Source: Parablautia intestinalis (GTDB lineage: Bacteria > Bacillota > Clostridia > Lachnospirales > Lachnospiraceae). From it: a stretch of 39,963 nt of DNA. Positions 32,038 through 39,935 of this stretch are shown here, piece after piece (position 1 is the stretch's first letter; every line of letters begins with the position of its first letter). The notes under the pieces were generated by a model. That model did not search any database, was not told where the DNA came from, and was given only the letters and a program-made list of their open reading frames with translations. Both the position numbers and the translations under genes were made by a program. The DNA lies in contig RAYQ01000028.1 in NCBI GenBank assembly GCA_003612395.1, forward strand, positions 1 to 39,963. Reading direction: 5' to 3'.

Positions 32038-32889
32038 GGCAAAACTTCAAAATCGATCTTAATTAGCTGCGGTGCAAGGCTTGCGCCATTTGACGTCGCA
32101 GAGCTTCGGGAATTGACTTCCTATGATGAGATGGAGCTGGATATGCTGGGCGACCAAAGGACAGCCATGTTTGTCATTATCTCCGACACGGACGACACTT
32201 TCAACTTTATCGTTGCGGTGATGTACAGCCAGCTTTTCAACCTTTTATGCGACAGGGCGGATGACGTACATGGGGGCAGGCTCCCGTACCATGTAAGGCT
32301 TTTACTCGATGAATTTGCGAATATCGGGCAGATACCAAAGTTTGACAAGCTGATCGCCACCATCAGGAGCAGGGAAATCTCTGCCTCTATTATTCTGCAG
32401 TCGCAGAGCCAGCTAAAGACGATCTACAAGGATGCCAGCGAGACTATTTTAGGGAATTGTGACAGCATGTTATTCCTTGGCGGGAAGGAGAACACCACCC
32501 TGAAGGAGATTTCAGAGACTTTAGGGCGTGAGACCATTGACTTGTACAATACTTCCGACACCAGGGGGCAGAGCCGCTCTTATGGCATAAATTTTCAAAA
32601 GGTCGGAAAGGAACTTATGAGCAGGGATGAGCTTGCAGTCATGGACGGGGATAAATGTATCCTGCAGCTCCGCGGGGTGCGTCCATTTTTGAGCAATAAG
32701 TTCGACATCACCAGCCACAAGCGGTATAAGGAACTGTCAGACTATGACAGGAAGAACACATTTGACGTGGAAGGGTACCTGGAACACAGGCTGAAATTGC
32801 GGGTAGATGAGGAGTTTGAACTGATTGAGGTGGAAGGAACCGCAGGGGATACGGAAAATACAGGAAATGCGGCGGAAACAGAAGGATAA
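32038..32889 (+). pseudogene. virD4: VirD4/TraG coupling protein, 3' half
   Basis: This is the distal part of the coupling protein begun at 23360. The frame is open from 32026 and native from the Gly codon at 32038 (GKTSKSILISCGARLAPFD). It carries the Walker B LLLDEFANIGQ (nt 32293 on), SRSYGINFQKVG, and an acidic C-terminal tail. There is no ribosome-binding site or start of its own beyond an internal TTG at 32113. The protein cannot be made intact while the inner element is present. Confidence 0.92.
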
Positions 32890-32925
32890 GGCAGAATTTT
32901 TTTGCAGACAGGAAGGAGGGAGATT

Positions 32926-33288
32926 ATGGCAGGAAACAATGCAAAAAAGGAAAAGGCAGGCACAGAGGGGTTGACTTTTACAGTGGCAGAATGTGGGGAG
33001 TTCCACAGCCTTGGGGAATGCCATGAGGGGATCGGGACACTGGAAGAGGCGGTTTCCATCTACCGGAATATCCCGCCGGGGCGTATGAACGGGGTCCCGT
33101 CCATTGGGATCAGGATTCATAAGGCGGGGGAGCCGGAAAGTGAGGACTTAGTGCTTGACCTTGTTTCGGGCAGGGCGATCAATACCGGGCTGATCCGCTA
33201 TGTGCCGGAAGCTGACAGCAATCCTTTCGTGTGGGAGGCGGTACGGGAACTGATAAAAATATTCCCGGAAAAAGAGGTTTTTGACTGA
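32926..33288 (+). CDS. Small ICE protein with an LPD/YodL-like domain
   Basis: The 120-residue protein contains FTVAECGEFHSLGECHEGIG (about 17-36), then LEEAVSIYRNIPPGRMNGVP, and SIGIRIHKAG. I associate these segments with the domain of large polyvalent ICE proteins that occurs beside VirD4 and Maff2; it may stem from such a larger protein. GGAAGGAGGGAG precedes ATG 32926. The gene is between virD4 and maff2, in the usual order of Tn1549-like ICEs. Confidence 0.7.
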   Translation: MAGNNAKKEKAGTEGLTFTVAECGEFHSLGECHEGIGTLEEAVSIYRNIPPGRMNGVPSIGIRIHKAGEPESEDLVLDLVSGRAINTGLIRYVPEADSNPFVWEAVRELIKIFPEKEVFD

Positions 33289-33438
33289 AACATAAAAGAC
33301 ATGACGGTGAAGGGGATGGAAAATGGTAAGGGATAATACTTTTAACCGGATACGCGCGCCTGACAGGGGTGGATGGATAAATGCGTCAGGTACTTGACGG
33401 TACATTTTGAAAAACAACTGAATATGGAACTTAAAACC

Positions 33439-33502
33439 AGAGGCTTTTCGTATGTATGGACGCTTCCCAAAGCGGTTCCGGATACAGAGGACCTCTTTTT
33501 TT
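33439..33502 (+). terminator. Long structured terminator before maff2
   Basis: AGAGG (33439-33443) pairs with CCTCT (33492-33496), enclosing GGA/TCC and GCTT/AAGC inner stems. T-run from 33496. It lies in the 330-base gap (33289-33618) between the LPD-like gene and maff2, which has no other gene. Transcripts from upstream probably end here. Confidence 0.65.
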
Positions 33503-33544
33503 ATCTCAAAAATAAAATAAAAACTTAAGAAAGGAAAAGAACCC

Positions 33545-33593
33545 GTATCCTGAGATACACAGTTTGTGGTGAAACGACAAAATAGGGCGTTTC
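33545..33593. promoter_or_regulatory. Two adjacent hairpins in the maff2 leader
   Basis: GTATC-ctga-GATAC (33545-33558) and GAAACG/CGTTTC (33571-33593) stand in tandem, 25 bases before the maff2 ATG, after the terminator. They may be RNA structures affecting maff2 translation or protein-binding sites. A GGAGGG site follows the second hairpin. Confidence 0.4.
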
Positions 33594-33618
33594 GGGGGTT
33601 TGGGTTTCGGAGGGAAAT

Positions 33619-33759
33619 ATGGCATTTTTTACTTCAGCGATCACAATCTTACAGACACTGGTAGTTGCCCTTGGCGCTGGCCTTGCGGTGTGGGGTGTCA
33701 TCAACCTGCTTGAGGGTTATGGGAATGATAATCCGGGTGCAAATGCTCATGTACGGTAA
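33619..33759 (+). pseudogene. maff2: Maff2-family protein, truncated
   Basis: The 46-residue frame MAFFTSAITILQTLVVALGA (one membrane helix) then VWGVINLLEGYGNDNPGA matches the start of the Maff2 mobile-element proteins. Family members continue for another 25 or so residues with a second membrane helix. Here the match stops after NPGA (codon 33739-33741) and foreign sequence leads to a stop at 33757-33759. GGAGGG precedes the ATG. The break marks the left edge of a second inserted element. Confidence 0.85.
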
Positions 33760-33839
33760 AGAAGCAAGCAACCGAAAACAAGAGATAGACCGCCAGCACC
33801 ACACTATTCCGAACAAAAGAACTAAAGACCAAAAGACAA

Positions 33840-33989
33840 GCACCGTGGAAATGTGTATAACTTGCTATTCCGTCATGGAAAAGTCCGTTCACAGAACATG
33901 GAAAAGCTAAAGTGCAGCTTTCCCACATTCTGCAAACGGACTTTCCCACAACTCCATAAGACAGCAAGTTATGCACATTCCCACAGTGC
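33840..33989. repeat. Long imperfect inverted repeat, about 70 bp arms, 7-base loop
   Basis: The left arm (33840-33908) and right arm (33916-33989) are inverted copies with scattered mismatches and a short length difference. Conserved pieces include TATAACTTGCT against AGCAAGTTATG and AAGTCCGTT against AACGGACTT. Arms carry repeated TGTGGGAAAG-like motifs and, near the outer ends, TTATACACA and TTATGCACA, which fit the DnaA-box pattern TTATNCACA. No gene is evident here. It may be a replication or single-strand origin, a transcription barrier, or an RNA. Confidence 0.75.
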
Positions 33990-34034
33990 CGACTACTACG
34001 GAATCCCTCTTTATCTCCACACAGATTATTTCTT

Positions 34035-34592
34035 TTATGGCATATTCCAACTTGCGTCAATAGAATAAATAAGCTGGATTATTTTTTCCTTTGGGGTAGA
34101 AAAATTATTCTTAATCCAAAGTGAGATTATTGAGAGGCAGCCTTGAATATGATATGTCGCCATATAGAGCATTTCTTCTGAAACGGAAGATATATTTTCT
34201 TCTTGCATCCATATTTCAAGATATTTTTCTTCGATGATGTCATACATATGCTCTTGAAATTTGTGGTCAATTCCCTTTCCGAAAAAAAGCAAACGGCTTA
34301 GGGCAGGATTTTCATAAATATAATCAATAATGGAATTATAAATATTTTCGTAATGACCTGCTGGATTATCGTTAATAAATTTAGTGAACTCAGATATAGC
34401 GTCATGTTCCATTTGCTCATATAAGTCATACACATCATGGTAGTGCGAATAAAAAGTAGCTCTATGTATGTCTGCCTTGTTGACTAATTCCTGTACTGTA
34501 ATTTTTTGAAGTTCCTTATCAAGCATTGCGTCAGCAAGAGCAGACTGTAATGCTTTTATTGTCTTTTTGACCCGCCTATCATGTTTATTCAT
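34035..34592 (-). CDS. TetR/AcrR-family regulator
   Basis: The 185-residue protein starts at ATG 34592 (MNKHDRRVKKTIKALQSALA) with AGGAG on the minus strand; the longer frame to 34799 is not protein-like. Residues 8-56 form the TetR helix-turn-helix (KITVQELVNKADIHRATFYS). The C-terminal ligand domain is helical. It is divergent from the CDF-like gene and shares a 160-base intergenic region with a perfect 9-bp inverted repeat, so it probably represses that gene and itself. Confidence 0.88.
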   Translation of the reverse strand: MNKHDRRVKKTIKALQSALADAMLDKELQKITVQELVNKADIHRATFYSHYHDVYDLYEQMEHDAISEFTKFINDNPAGHYENIYNSIIDYIYENPALSRLLFFGKGIDHKFQEHMYDIIEEKYLEIWMQEENISSVSEEMLYMATYHIQGCLSIISLWIKNNFSTPKEKIIQLIYSIDASWNMP

Positions 34593-34626
34593 AGTTTTCT
34601 CCTTTAAACAACAGTTTCGAGCGGCA

Positions 34627-34677
34627 GTGTCGTTTAGGCAACAATTATAGATAAAATTGAAGATAGAAAAACGACAC
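34627..34677. promoter_or_regulatory. Inverted-repeat operator candidate between the TetR and CDF-like genes
   Basis: GTGTCGTTT (34627-34635) and AAACGACAC (34669-34677) are a perfect 9-base inverted pair with a 33-base spacer. The pair lies between the two divergent starts. The spacing is larger than a single TetR-dimer palindrome, so the arms may bind two dimers or form a loop. Confidence 0.55.
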
Positions 34678-34752
34678 ATGTTATAGTATACTGCTTGTTG
34701 TACGGATATGTCAATCTGAATACTATAAAATTCCAAGGCAATGGAGGTAACC

Positions 34753-35649
34753 ATGACACAAAAACAAATTGAACGCAAATCGCTGATAGTAAGCTGCATT
34801 GTAAACTTAATAATGGCAATAGGTGGGTTTTGGATTTTTTCGATAACAAATATTCAAGCTCTGTTTTTAGACTGTTCCTTTTCAATGATTGCTTCCTGCT
34901 CTTGTTTGGCAGCATTGGAAATTTCAAAAATTAGTAATAAAAAGACAAAGAATTACCCGGACGGTCTTTATTTTTTAGAGCCATTATATTCTATTTTTAG
35001 AACTTTATTAACATTGGTGCTGCTGTTTTCTTCTGTTGCTCGTACTGCAAAAGCAGCATGGGGGTATTTTGCATATGGCGTTGGAACCCCTTTGATGATT
35101 GAACCTGTAATTCCTTATGAGATACTTATGTGTATCATATGTTTTGGGCTGTCTTTTTTTAACAGAAGCCAGAGCCGTAAAACTAATGATTCCAGTACAC
35201 TTTTAGCAACAGAATCGAAAGGAAATTTTATCGACGGCATATTATCTTTGGGCGTAGCACTGTCTGCGTTCTTGATAAAACTGATAGATATCAACGGAAG
35301 TTTGGGTTTTCTTCATTATACTGGAGATTTTTTCATTACGACAATTATAGTCTTGCCTGCAATAAAAGAACCGATAAGTGTTTTCATATCTTCTTTCCGC
35401 GAATTGTCAGGAGGGTTGACAACGAATCAGGAACTAAAAAGAACAGTTTTCCAATTTGTAGAAAAGAATCTTAGCGGTATTATGACATTGCAAAAATGTG
35501 ACATATATAAAATTGGTATGCACATAAAAGTTTGCATTTATATTACCAATAATATTGATTATAAAAAAATACAAACTGTCAAAAGGAATATCTTGAAAGA
35601 TATATGTCCTATTTACGAAAATGCTGAAATTGTTTTTTGTGAATGGTAA
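34753..35649 (+). CDS. CDF-type cation transporter with altered metal site
   Basis: The 298-residue protein has six predicted membrane helices (about 15-35, 41-60, 80-99, 122-140, 160-182, 195-212) and a C-terminal cytosolic part, the layout of cation diffusion facilitators. The classic metal-site pattern is D-x3-D in helix 2 and H-x3-D in helix 5. Here helix 2 has LDCSFSMIAS (D-x3-S) and helix 5 has KGNFIDGILS (G-x3-D). Only one Asp remains in each helix, so substrate or mode may differ. ATG 34753 has GGAGG at 34743-34747. Divergent TetR regulator. Confidence 0.78.
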   Translation: MTQKQIERKSLIVSCIVNLIMAIGGFWIFSITNIQALFLDCSFSMIASCSCLAALEISKISNKKTKNYPDGLYFLEPLYSIFRTLLTLVLLFSSVARTAKAAWGYFAYGVGTPLMIEPVIPYEILMCIICFGLSFFNRSQSRKTNDSSTLLATESKGNFIDGILSLGVALSAFLIKLIDINGSLGFLHYTGDFFITTIIVLPAIKEPISVFISSFRELSGGLTTNQELKRTVFQFVEKNLSGIMTLQKCDIYKIGMHIKVCIYITNNIDYKKIQTVKRNILKDICPIYENAEIVFCEW

Positions 35650-35785
35650 AATGTGATACCGGGAGAAGATAATTAAAGTAGCGAAACGAGTTAAGACCTG
35701 CGCATAAAGTTGTTGTTACTTTGAATTATAAACAAGCAACCGTAAACCATGCACCGCCCTATGTGGGAGAAAGGGGGAATCATCT

Positions 35786-36229
35786 ATGCCTTGCACAGAA
35801 GCATACAAGGAACATATCATGTATACGTTCAATGGCTTTTGCAAGACCGTCATACGCTTTGCGGCACTCAACGCATGGCGTGATAGGAGCAGACGGCGGC
35901 AAAAAGAAATATCCCTTGAATACCTCACAGAAGAAAAGTTTTACCCTTTAGGCACGACAGACGAATATTTTGAAGCACCCTATGAAGAATATCCCATTAC
36001 GATATGCGGTCAGACAGTTATCCTCACCAATGGGGAACTTGCCGCCGCCCTGTTATCTCTGCCGGAAAGAAAGCGGGAAATTATTTTCCTTTACTTTTTC
36101 GGAGATTATACACAACAGGAAATCGGGGAAATGTACGGACGCTGCCGGAGTACGGCGTGGCATCACATACACAGTGCCTTGCAAATGCTGCATAAAGAAA
36201 TGGAGGTGCTTTTCCGTGAGGAATCCTAA
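35786..36229 (+). CDS. Sigma-70-like RNA polymerase regulator
   Basis: The 147-residue protein ends in a sigma region 4 helix-turn-helix (LPERKREIIFLYFFGDYTQQ, then EIGEMYGRCRSTAWHHIHSA). It is the kind of short sigma-like protein that controls transfer genes in Tn1549-like elements. AAAGGGGG precedes ATG 35786. It overlaps the next gene by 14 bases, which indicates coupling. Confidence 0.85.
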   Translation: MPCTEAYKEHIMYTFNGFCKTVIRFAALNAWRDRSRRRQKEISLEYLTEEKFYPLGTTDEYFEAPYEEYPITICGQTVILTNGELAAALLSLPERKREIIFLYFFGDYTQQEIGEMYGRCRSTAWHHIHSALQMLHKEMEVLFREES

Positions 36230-36428
36230 ACTTGTGCCGTATGAAACGATTGTCCGGGCGACCAGCGGCGAGCCGGAAGCCATTGACGAGGTTTTGCGGC
36301 ATTACAGCAAGCGAATCCGGCTTGCTTCCCTTGAAAACGGACACGTCAACAAGGACACCGAGGACAATATCAAACGGCGGCTTATCGCTGCCCTGTTCCA
36401 GTTCCGCTTTGACGGACAGCCTACCTAA
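36216..36428 (+). CDS. Small helix-turn-helix regulator
   Basis: The 70-residue protein, started at GTG 36216 (GGAGGTG at 36202-36208), has VPYETIVRATSGEPEAIDEV (about 6-25), the opening helices of the Tn916 ORF8-like helix-turn-helix family. It ends with NIKRRLIAALFQFRFDGQP. It overlaps the sigma-like gene and precedes the winged-helix gene in one short operon. Confidence 0.78.
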   Translation: MRNPKLVPYETIVRATSGEPEAIDEVLRHYSKRIRLASLENGHVNKDTEDNIKRRLIAALFQFRFDGQPT

Positions 36429-36458
36429 CAGGAGGTGAGATTTGTCGCAAAAATAGTC

Positions 36459-36863
36459 ATGCTTATATTTAACGACACAGAAGAAAAAGCGGTTGAGAAA
36501 GCCATAGCCGCCCTTGCGGATATGATACCGCTGGAAGCCATGCAGCCGCCCCACTCCCCGGCACTTACTTTTCCGGGATTGGAAATAAAATTGCACCAAC
36601 GCCGGGTATTAAAAAACGGCACAGACATTCCCCTCACCCGTTTAGAGTACGGCGCACTCTGCTACCTTGCCGCCAGTCCGGGGCGGGTATTCACAAAGGC
36701 GCAAATCTTTGAAGCCGTGTGGAGCATGGAAAGCGAAAGCTGCCAGTCAAGCGTGTCAAATGTGATATGCAATCTACGGAAAAAGATAGAGCCGGACAGC
36801 GGCAAGCCCACTTACATAAAAACCGTTTTAGGCGTGGGCTACAAGTTTGCTTCCGGGGAATGA
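36459..36863 (+). CDS. Winged-helix DNA-binding protein of the OmpR/PhoB C-terminal type
   Basis: The protein has the effector half of an OmpR-type response regulator (LTRLEYGALCYLAASPGRVF, then SVSNVICNLRKKIEPDS and IKTVLGVGYKFA) with no full receiver domain ahead of it. The start is uncertain: ATG 36459 is used, but an AGGAGG site lies at 36430-36435, so a nonstandard upstream start in the open frame (from 36435) is likely. It closes the regulator operon and may act without phosphorylation. Confidence 0.75.
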   Translation: MLIFNDTEEKAVEKAIAALADMIPLEAMQPPHSPALTFPGLEIKLHQRRVLKNGTDIPLTRLEYGALCYLAASPGRVFTKAQIFEAVWSMESESCQSSVSNVICNLRKKIEPDSGKPTYIKTVLGVGYKFASGE

Positions 36864-36900
36864 TAACAGAATAACCGCCGCCCATCAGCGGCAGCCAAAG

Positions 36901-36933
36901 ACAGGAAATCAAGAAAAGGTTTCCTGTTTTTTT
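36901..36933 (+). terminator. Terminator of the regulator operon
   Basis: ACAGGAAA (36901-36908) and TTTCCTGT (36920-36927) form a perfect 8-bp stem with an 11-base loop, followed by seven T. It lies 38 bases after the winged-helix gene. Confidence 0.88.
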
Positions 36934-37317
36934 GCGCCCAAAACCAAGCCGGATTTTGCACCGTAATAAAATAATTCAACTACTTTCTGAAAACATTGCC
37001 TAAATTTCCTTTTTTCCCGTAGTAGGTAATAAGGGGAAAAATAATTGCCGGAAAGTTTGGCGTTTTTTGAAACTGTCCGTATATCACTACAAAACGGAAC
37101 TGATTTCAAGCCCAAAAAGGCTTCCAGTTTTCCGTTTTTGTCAAATGCTGTTGTGAAAACACGAAAAGAAATTCCGGGGAACTTTGCCAGATTTGCCTTG
37201 CCGTGCGTAGTAAGTAATAGAGGGAGAAATACCGCCGCATAGTTGGCAGAATCCACGCCGGACAAGCCGGGGGTATCAGCAAAAGCCCACACAGAGGAAT
37301 CCGTCACTTTCTAAGAG

Positions 37318-37430
37318 CAAGATTCTACCACAGTACCAAATTTCGCCTACCGGCTCATTTTGTCCTATGGGAATCTTGTTGGGGTTGCCACCCCAAGCCC
37401 GCCTTTTGCGGCTTGCGCCGCTTGAAAAAA
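37318..37430. other. Candidate oriT upstream of mobC
   Basis: CAAGATTC (37318-37325) and GAATCTTG (37371-37378) form an 8-bp inverted repeat. It is followed directly by GGGGT-TGCC-ACCCC (37381-37394) and a GC-rich GGCTTGCGCCGCTTG stretch. The site lies immediately before mobC and the relaxase, the usual place for a MOBP oriT. The nick site was not determined. Confidence 0.55.
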
Positions 37431-37457
37431 TCCACCCACGAAAGGAGGTTCACAGCC

Positions 37458-37853
37458 ATGAAAAAATACAACACGCCCCACCGCCACCGGGTAATCAAAA
37501 CACGCTTGACCGAGGAAGAATACGCCGAGTTTTCCGAGCGAGTTTCTCTCTGCAAAATGAGCCAAGCCGAGTTTATCCGGCAAGCCCTTATCAAATCAAG
37601 CATACGCCCGGTCATTACCGTTTCCCCGGTCAATGATGAATTACTCTCTGCTGTTGGAAAACTCACAGCCGAATACGGGAAAATCGGCGGCAACTTGAAC
37701 CAGATTGCCCGCTGTCTGAACGAGTACGGCGCACCCTATAACGCCCTCTCCCAAGAGGTACGAGCCGCCACAGCGGAGCTTGCCGCCTTGAAGTTTGAAG
37801 TCTTGCAGAAAGTAGGTGAAGCCGTTGGCAACATTCAAACATATCAGCTCTAA
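37458..37853 (+). CDS. mobC: MobC-family relaxosome protein
   Basis: The 131-residue protein starts at ATG 37458 (AAAGGAGG at 37441-37448). It has the ribbon-helix-helix-like start of MobC (RVIKTRLTEEEYAEFSERVS, then SQAEFIRQALI) and the conserved KIGGNLNQIARCLNEYG near 89-105. MobC binds oriT and helps the relaxase open the strands. It overlaps the relaxase gene, which is read in another phase. Confidence 0.92.
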   Translation: MKKYNTPHRHRVIKTRLTEEEYAEFSERVSLCKMSQAEFIRQALIKSSIRPVITVSPVNDELLSAVGKLTAEYGKIGGNLNQIARCLNEYGAPYNALSQEVRAATAELAALKFEVLQKVGEAVGNIQTYQL

Positions 37854-39456
37854 AAATGCCGACTATGGGGCGGCTGAACAGTACCTAACTTTTGAGCATG
37901 ACGAGTTTACCATGAAGCCCACGCTTGATAAAAATGGGCGGCTTGTTCTCCGTGACGATTACCGCATTTCCTCTCTGAATTGCGGTGAGGAAGATTTTGC
38001 AATCGCCTGTATGCGCTCCAATCTCAAATACGGCAAAAACCAGAAACGGGAGGACGTAAAGAGCCACCACTATATCATCAGCTTTGACCCCCGTGACGCA
38101 CCAGACAACGGCTTGACCGTAGACCGGGCGCAGGAGTTAGGCGAGCAGTTCTGTAAAGAGCATTTCCCCGGACACCAAGCCCTTGTATGCACCCACCCGG
38201 ACGGGCATAACCACAGCGGCAACATTCATGTGCATATCGTAATCAATTCCCTACGGATTGCGGAAGTGCCGCTGCTTCCCTACATGGAAAGACCAGCCGA
38301 CACAAGGGAGGGCTGCAAGCACCGCTGTACGGACGCAGCTATGGAATATTTCAAAGCGGAAGTCATGGAGATGTGCCACCGGGAAAACCTCTATCAGATT
38401 GACTTATTGCATGGGAGCAAGAACCGCATTACCGAGCGTGAGTATTGGGCAAAGCGGAAAGGACAAGCCGCACTGGATAAAGAGAACGCTTCCCTTGCCG
38501 CCACAGGCGAACCGCCCAAACTTACAAAATTTGAAACCGACAAGGAGAAATTAAGGCGCACAATCCGAGCCGCCCTGTCCTCTGCTATCTCATTTGAGGA
38601 CTTATCCGGGAAACTGTTACAGCAAGGCGTGACCGTCAAGGAGAGCCGGGGGCGGCTATCCTATCTCACCCCGGAAAGGACGAAGCCCATCACCGCCCGG
38701 AAACTGGGTGATGATTTTGACCGTGCCGCCATACTGGAAGCACTCACCATAAACGCACAGAACGCCGCCAGAGCCGCCGAAACACCCGCACCCAAACAGG
38801 AATACCCCCACAGCATAAAAGACCGCTTACAGCGTAACAGAGCCGCCATAAACGCCCCGAAAAATGACGGAGTACAACGCATGGTAGACATAGCCGCCAA
38901 GAGAGCCGAGGGCAAAGGGAAAGGCTACGAGAAGTGGGCGAGTTTGCACAATCTGAAGCAAATGGCGGCGACCATGAGCATTTACGAGGAATCCGGCTTT
39001 TCTTCCCCGGAAGAACTGGAAGCCGCCCTTGCCGCCGCCAGCGCAGAGCTGTCAAACGTCCATGCGGAACTGAAAGCCGTGGAAAGCACTTTGCGGGAGA
39101 AAAAGGACTTGCAGAAACAGCTATTGGCGTACATCAAGACCAAGCCAGCCCGTGACGGATTGCGGGCGCAGAAAACCGAGAAAGCCCGGAGAGCCTACCG
39201 GGAGCAGCACGAAAGCGAGTTTATCATTTCCGAATCTGCCGCCCGGTATTTCAAGGCACAGGGAATCCAAAAGCTGCCAGCGACCAAAGCATTACAGACC
39301 GAGATTGAGCAGCTTACCAAAGAGAAAAACGCCCTTTACAACGAGTACCGGGAGAAGAAAGCAAGCGTCCGGGAATTGCAGACCGTAAAGGGCAACCTTG
39401 ACAAAATATTGCGCCGGGAGCCGGAACGGGGAAAGGGGCGGGAAAATGAACGGTAA
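37825..39456 (+). CDS. Tn1549-type relaxase (MOBP)
   Basis: The 543-residue protein starts at TTG 37825 (or GTG 37816). It has KHISSKNADYGAAEQYLTFE (about 5-24) with a candidate catalytic Tyr, and the metal-binding motif HSGNIHVHIVINSLR (about 129-143). A conserved SKNRITEREYWAKRKGQAAL follows near 200, and a long helical C-terminal half. It nicks oriT and pilots the DNA. Together with MobC and the cysteine-rich protein it forms the mobilisation module of this element; it overlaps mobC by 29 bases and the next gene by 11. Confidence 0.92.
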   Translation: MATFKHISSKNADYGAAEQYLTFEHDEFTMKPTLDKNGRLVLRDDYRISSLNCGEEDFAIACMRSNLKYGKNQKREDVKSHHYIISFDPRDAPDNGLTVDRAQELGEQFCKEHFPGHQALVCTHPDGHNHSGNIHVHIVINSLRIAEVPLLPYMERPADTREGCKHRCTDAAMEYFKAEVMEMCHRENLYQIDLLHGSKNRITEREYWAKRKGQAALDKENASLAATGEPPKLTKFETDKEKLRRTIRAALSSAISFEDLSGKLLQQGVTVKESRGRLSYLTPERTKPITARKLGDDFDRAAILEALTINAQNAARAAETPAPKQEYPHSIKDRLQRNRAAINAPKNDGVQRMVDIAAKRAEGKGKGYEKWASLHNLKQMAATMSIYEESGFSSPEELEAALAAASAELSNVHAELKAVESTLREKKDLQKQLLAYIKTKPARDGLRAQKTEKARRAYREQHESEFIISESAARYFKAQGIQKLPATKALQTEIEQLTKEKNALYNEYREKKASVRELQTVKGNLDKILRREPERGKGRENER

Positions 39457-39832
39457 ACGCCCCTACATGGACTACCCACAGTACAGAGCCGCCCGCCGTC
39501 TTGTGCGTGAGTGCTGCAACTACGATAACGGCAACTGTATCTTGCTGGATAACGGCGAGCCTTGCGTATGCGTCCAGAGTATCAGCTATTCGCTTATCTG
39601 CCGCTGGTTTCGGATAGCCGTGCTGCCATTGGACGGGAAACTGGAAGCCGCCCTTTTGCACCGGGCAGACAGGAAACGCTGTACCGAGTGCGGCGGGTAT
39701 TTTCTCCCCAAGTCAAACCGTGGGAAATACTGCCCGGATTGCGCCGGACGCATGAAAAGAATCAAATCTACACAGCGCAAGCGGAAACAGAGGGATAAAT
39801 GTCACGCTTTAGGATATTCCAAACCCCCGTAA
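39446..39832 (+). CDS. Cysteine-rich VLP-domain protein
   Basis: The 128-residue protein starts at ATG 39446, overlapping the relaxase end. It has AARRLVRECCNYDNGNCILL (about 15-34), CVCVQSISYSLICRWF, and a zinc-ribbon-like CTECGGYFLPKSNRGKYCPD, then a basic tail. This matches the cysteine-rich VLP family that follows the relaxase in Tn1549-like elements. Its role is not known. Confidence 0.85.
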   Translation: MNGKRPYMDYPQYRAARRLVRECCNYDNGNCILLDNGEPCVCVQSISYSLICRWFRIAVLPLDGKLEAALLHRADRKRCTECGGYFLPKSNRGKYCPDCAGRMKRIKSTQRKRKQRDKCHALGYSKPP

Positions 39833-39902
39833 ATCAAGGCTTTTTTGACCGCCCTCAACGGGTAGTCGATACATTTATCCTTTATCCTGATTATTCTAAA
39901 AC

Positions 39903-39935
39903 TTGGGAGCCACTAATTTAAAGCTTGAGAGCCAC
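39903..39935. repeat. Two 11-base direct repeats at the right edge, IS21-like
   Basis: TTGGGAGCCAC (39903-39913) and TTGAGAGCCAC (39925-39935) are 22 bases apart. IS21-family elements often carry such repeats, spaced in this way, at their ends. The sequence after 39833 has no gene. The element itself, if present, is outside the window. Confidence 0.4.

Larger units (their letters stand above)
24453..32039. mobile_element. Tn4451-like integrative and mobilizable element inserted in virD4
   Basis: The insert runs from the Gly codon of KLAAG at 24452-24454 to the Gly codon at 32038-32040, with GG as the shared dinucleotide on both sides. Removing it restores the virD4 frame exactly. It contains a TnpX-type large serine recombinase at the left end, two transposon-type hypotheticals, an SdpI pair, an oriT candidate, a MobA/MobL relaxase, an Rpn nuclease and a TnpW-like protein. 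That gene set and order match Tn4451-like mobilizable transposons. No antibiotic-resistance gene is present. Confidence 0.9.
36864..37457. other. Non-coding region with terminator, direct repeats and oriT candidate
   Basis: No convincing gene is present in this 594-base stretch; antisense and sense frames lack start signals. It holds the terminator at 36901-36933, an imperfect direct repeat (37018-37045 and 37206-37231, sharing CGTAGTA, GTAATA and GGG), and the hairpin-rich oriT candidate from 37318. The stretch is AT-rich between 36950 and 37160. Confidence 0.55.

Noticed and set aside
34593-34799. N-terminal extension of the TetR protein
   Set aside because: The extension covers the divergent promoter and operator region and is not protein-like; ATG 34592 has a good ribosome-binding site.
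36909-37307. 132-residue antisense ORF in the pre-mobC region
   Set aside because: No start signal, spans the terminator region and direct repeats; treated as non-coding.
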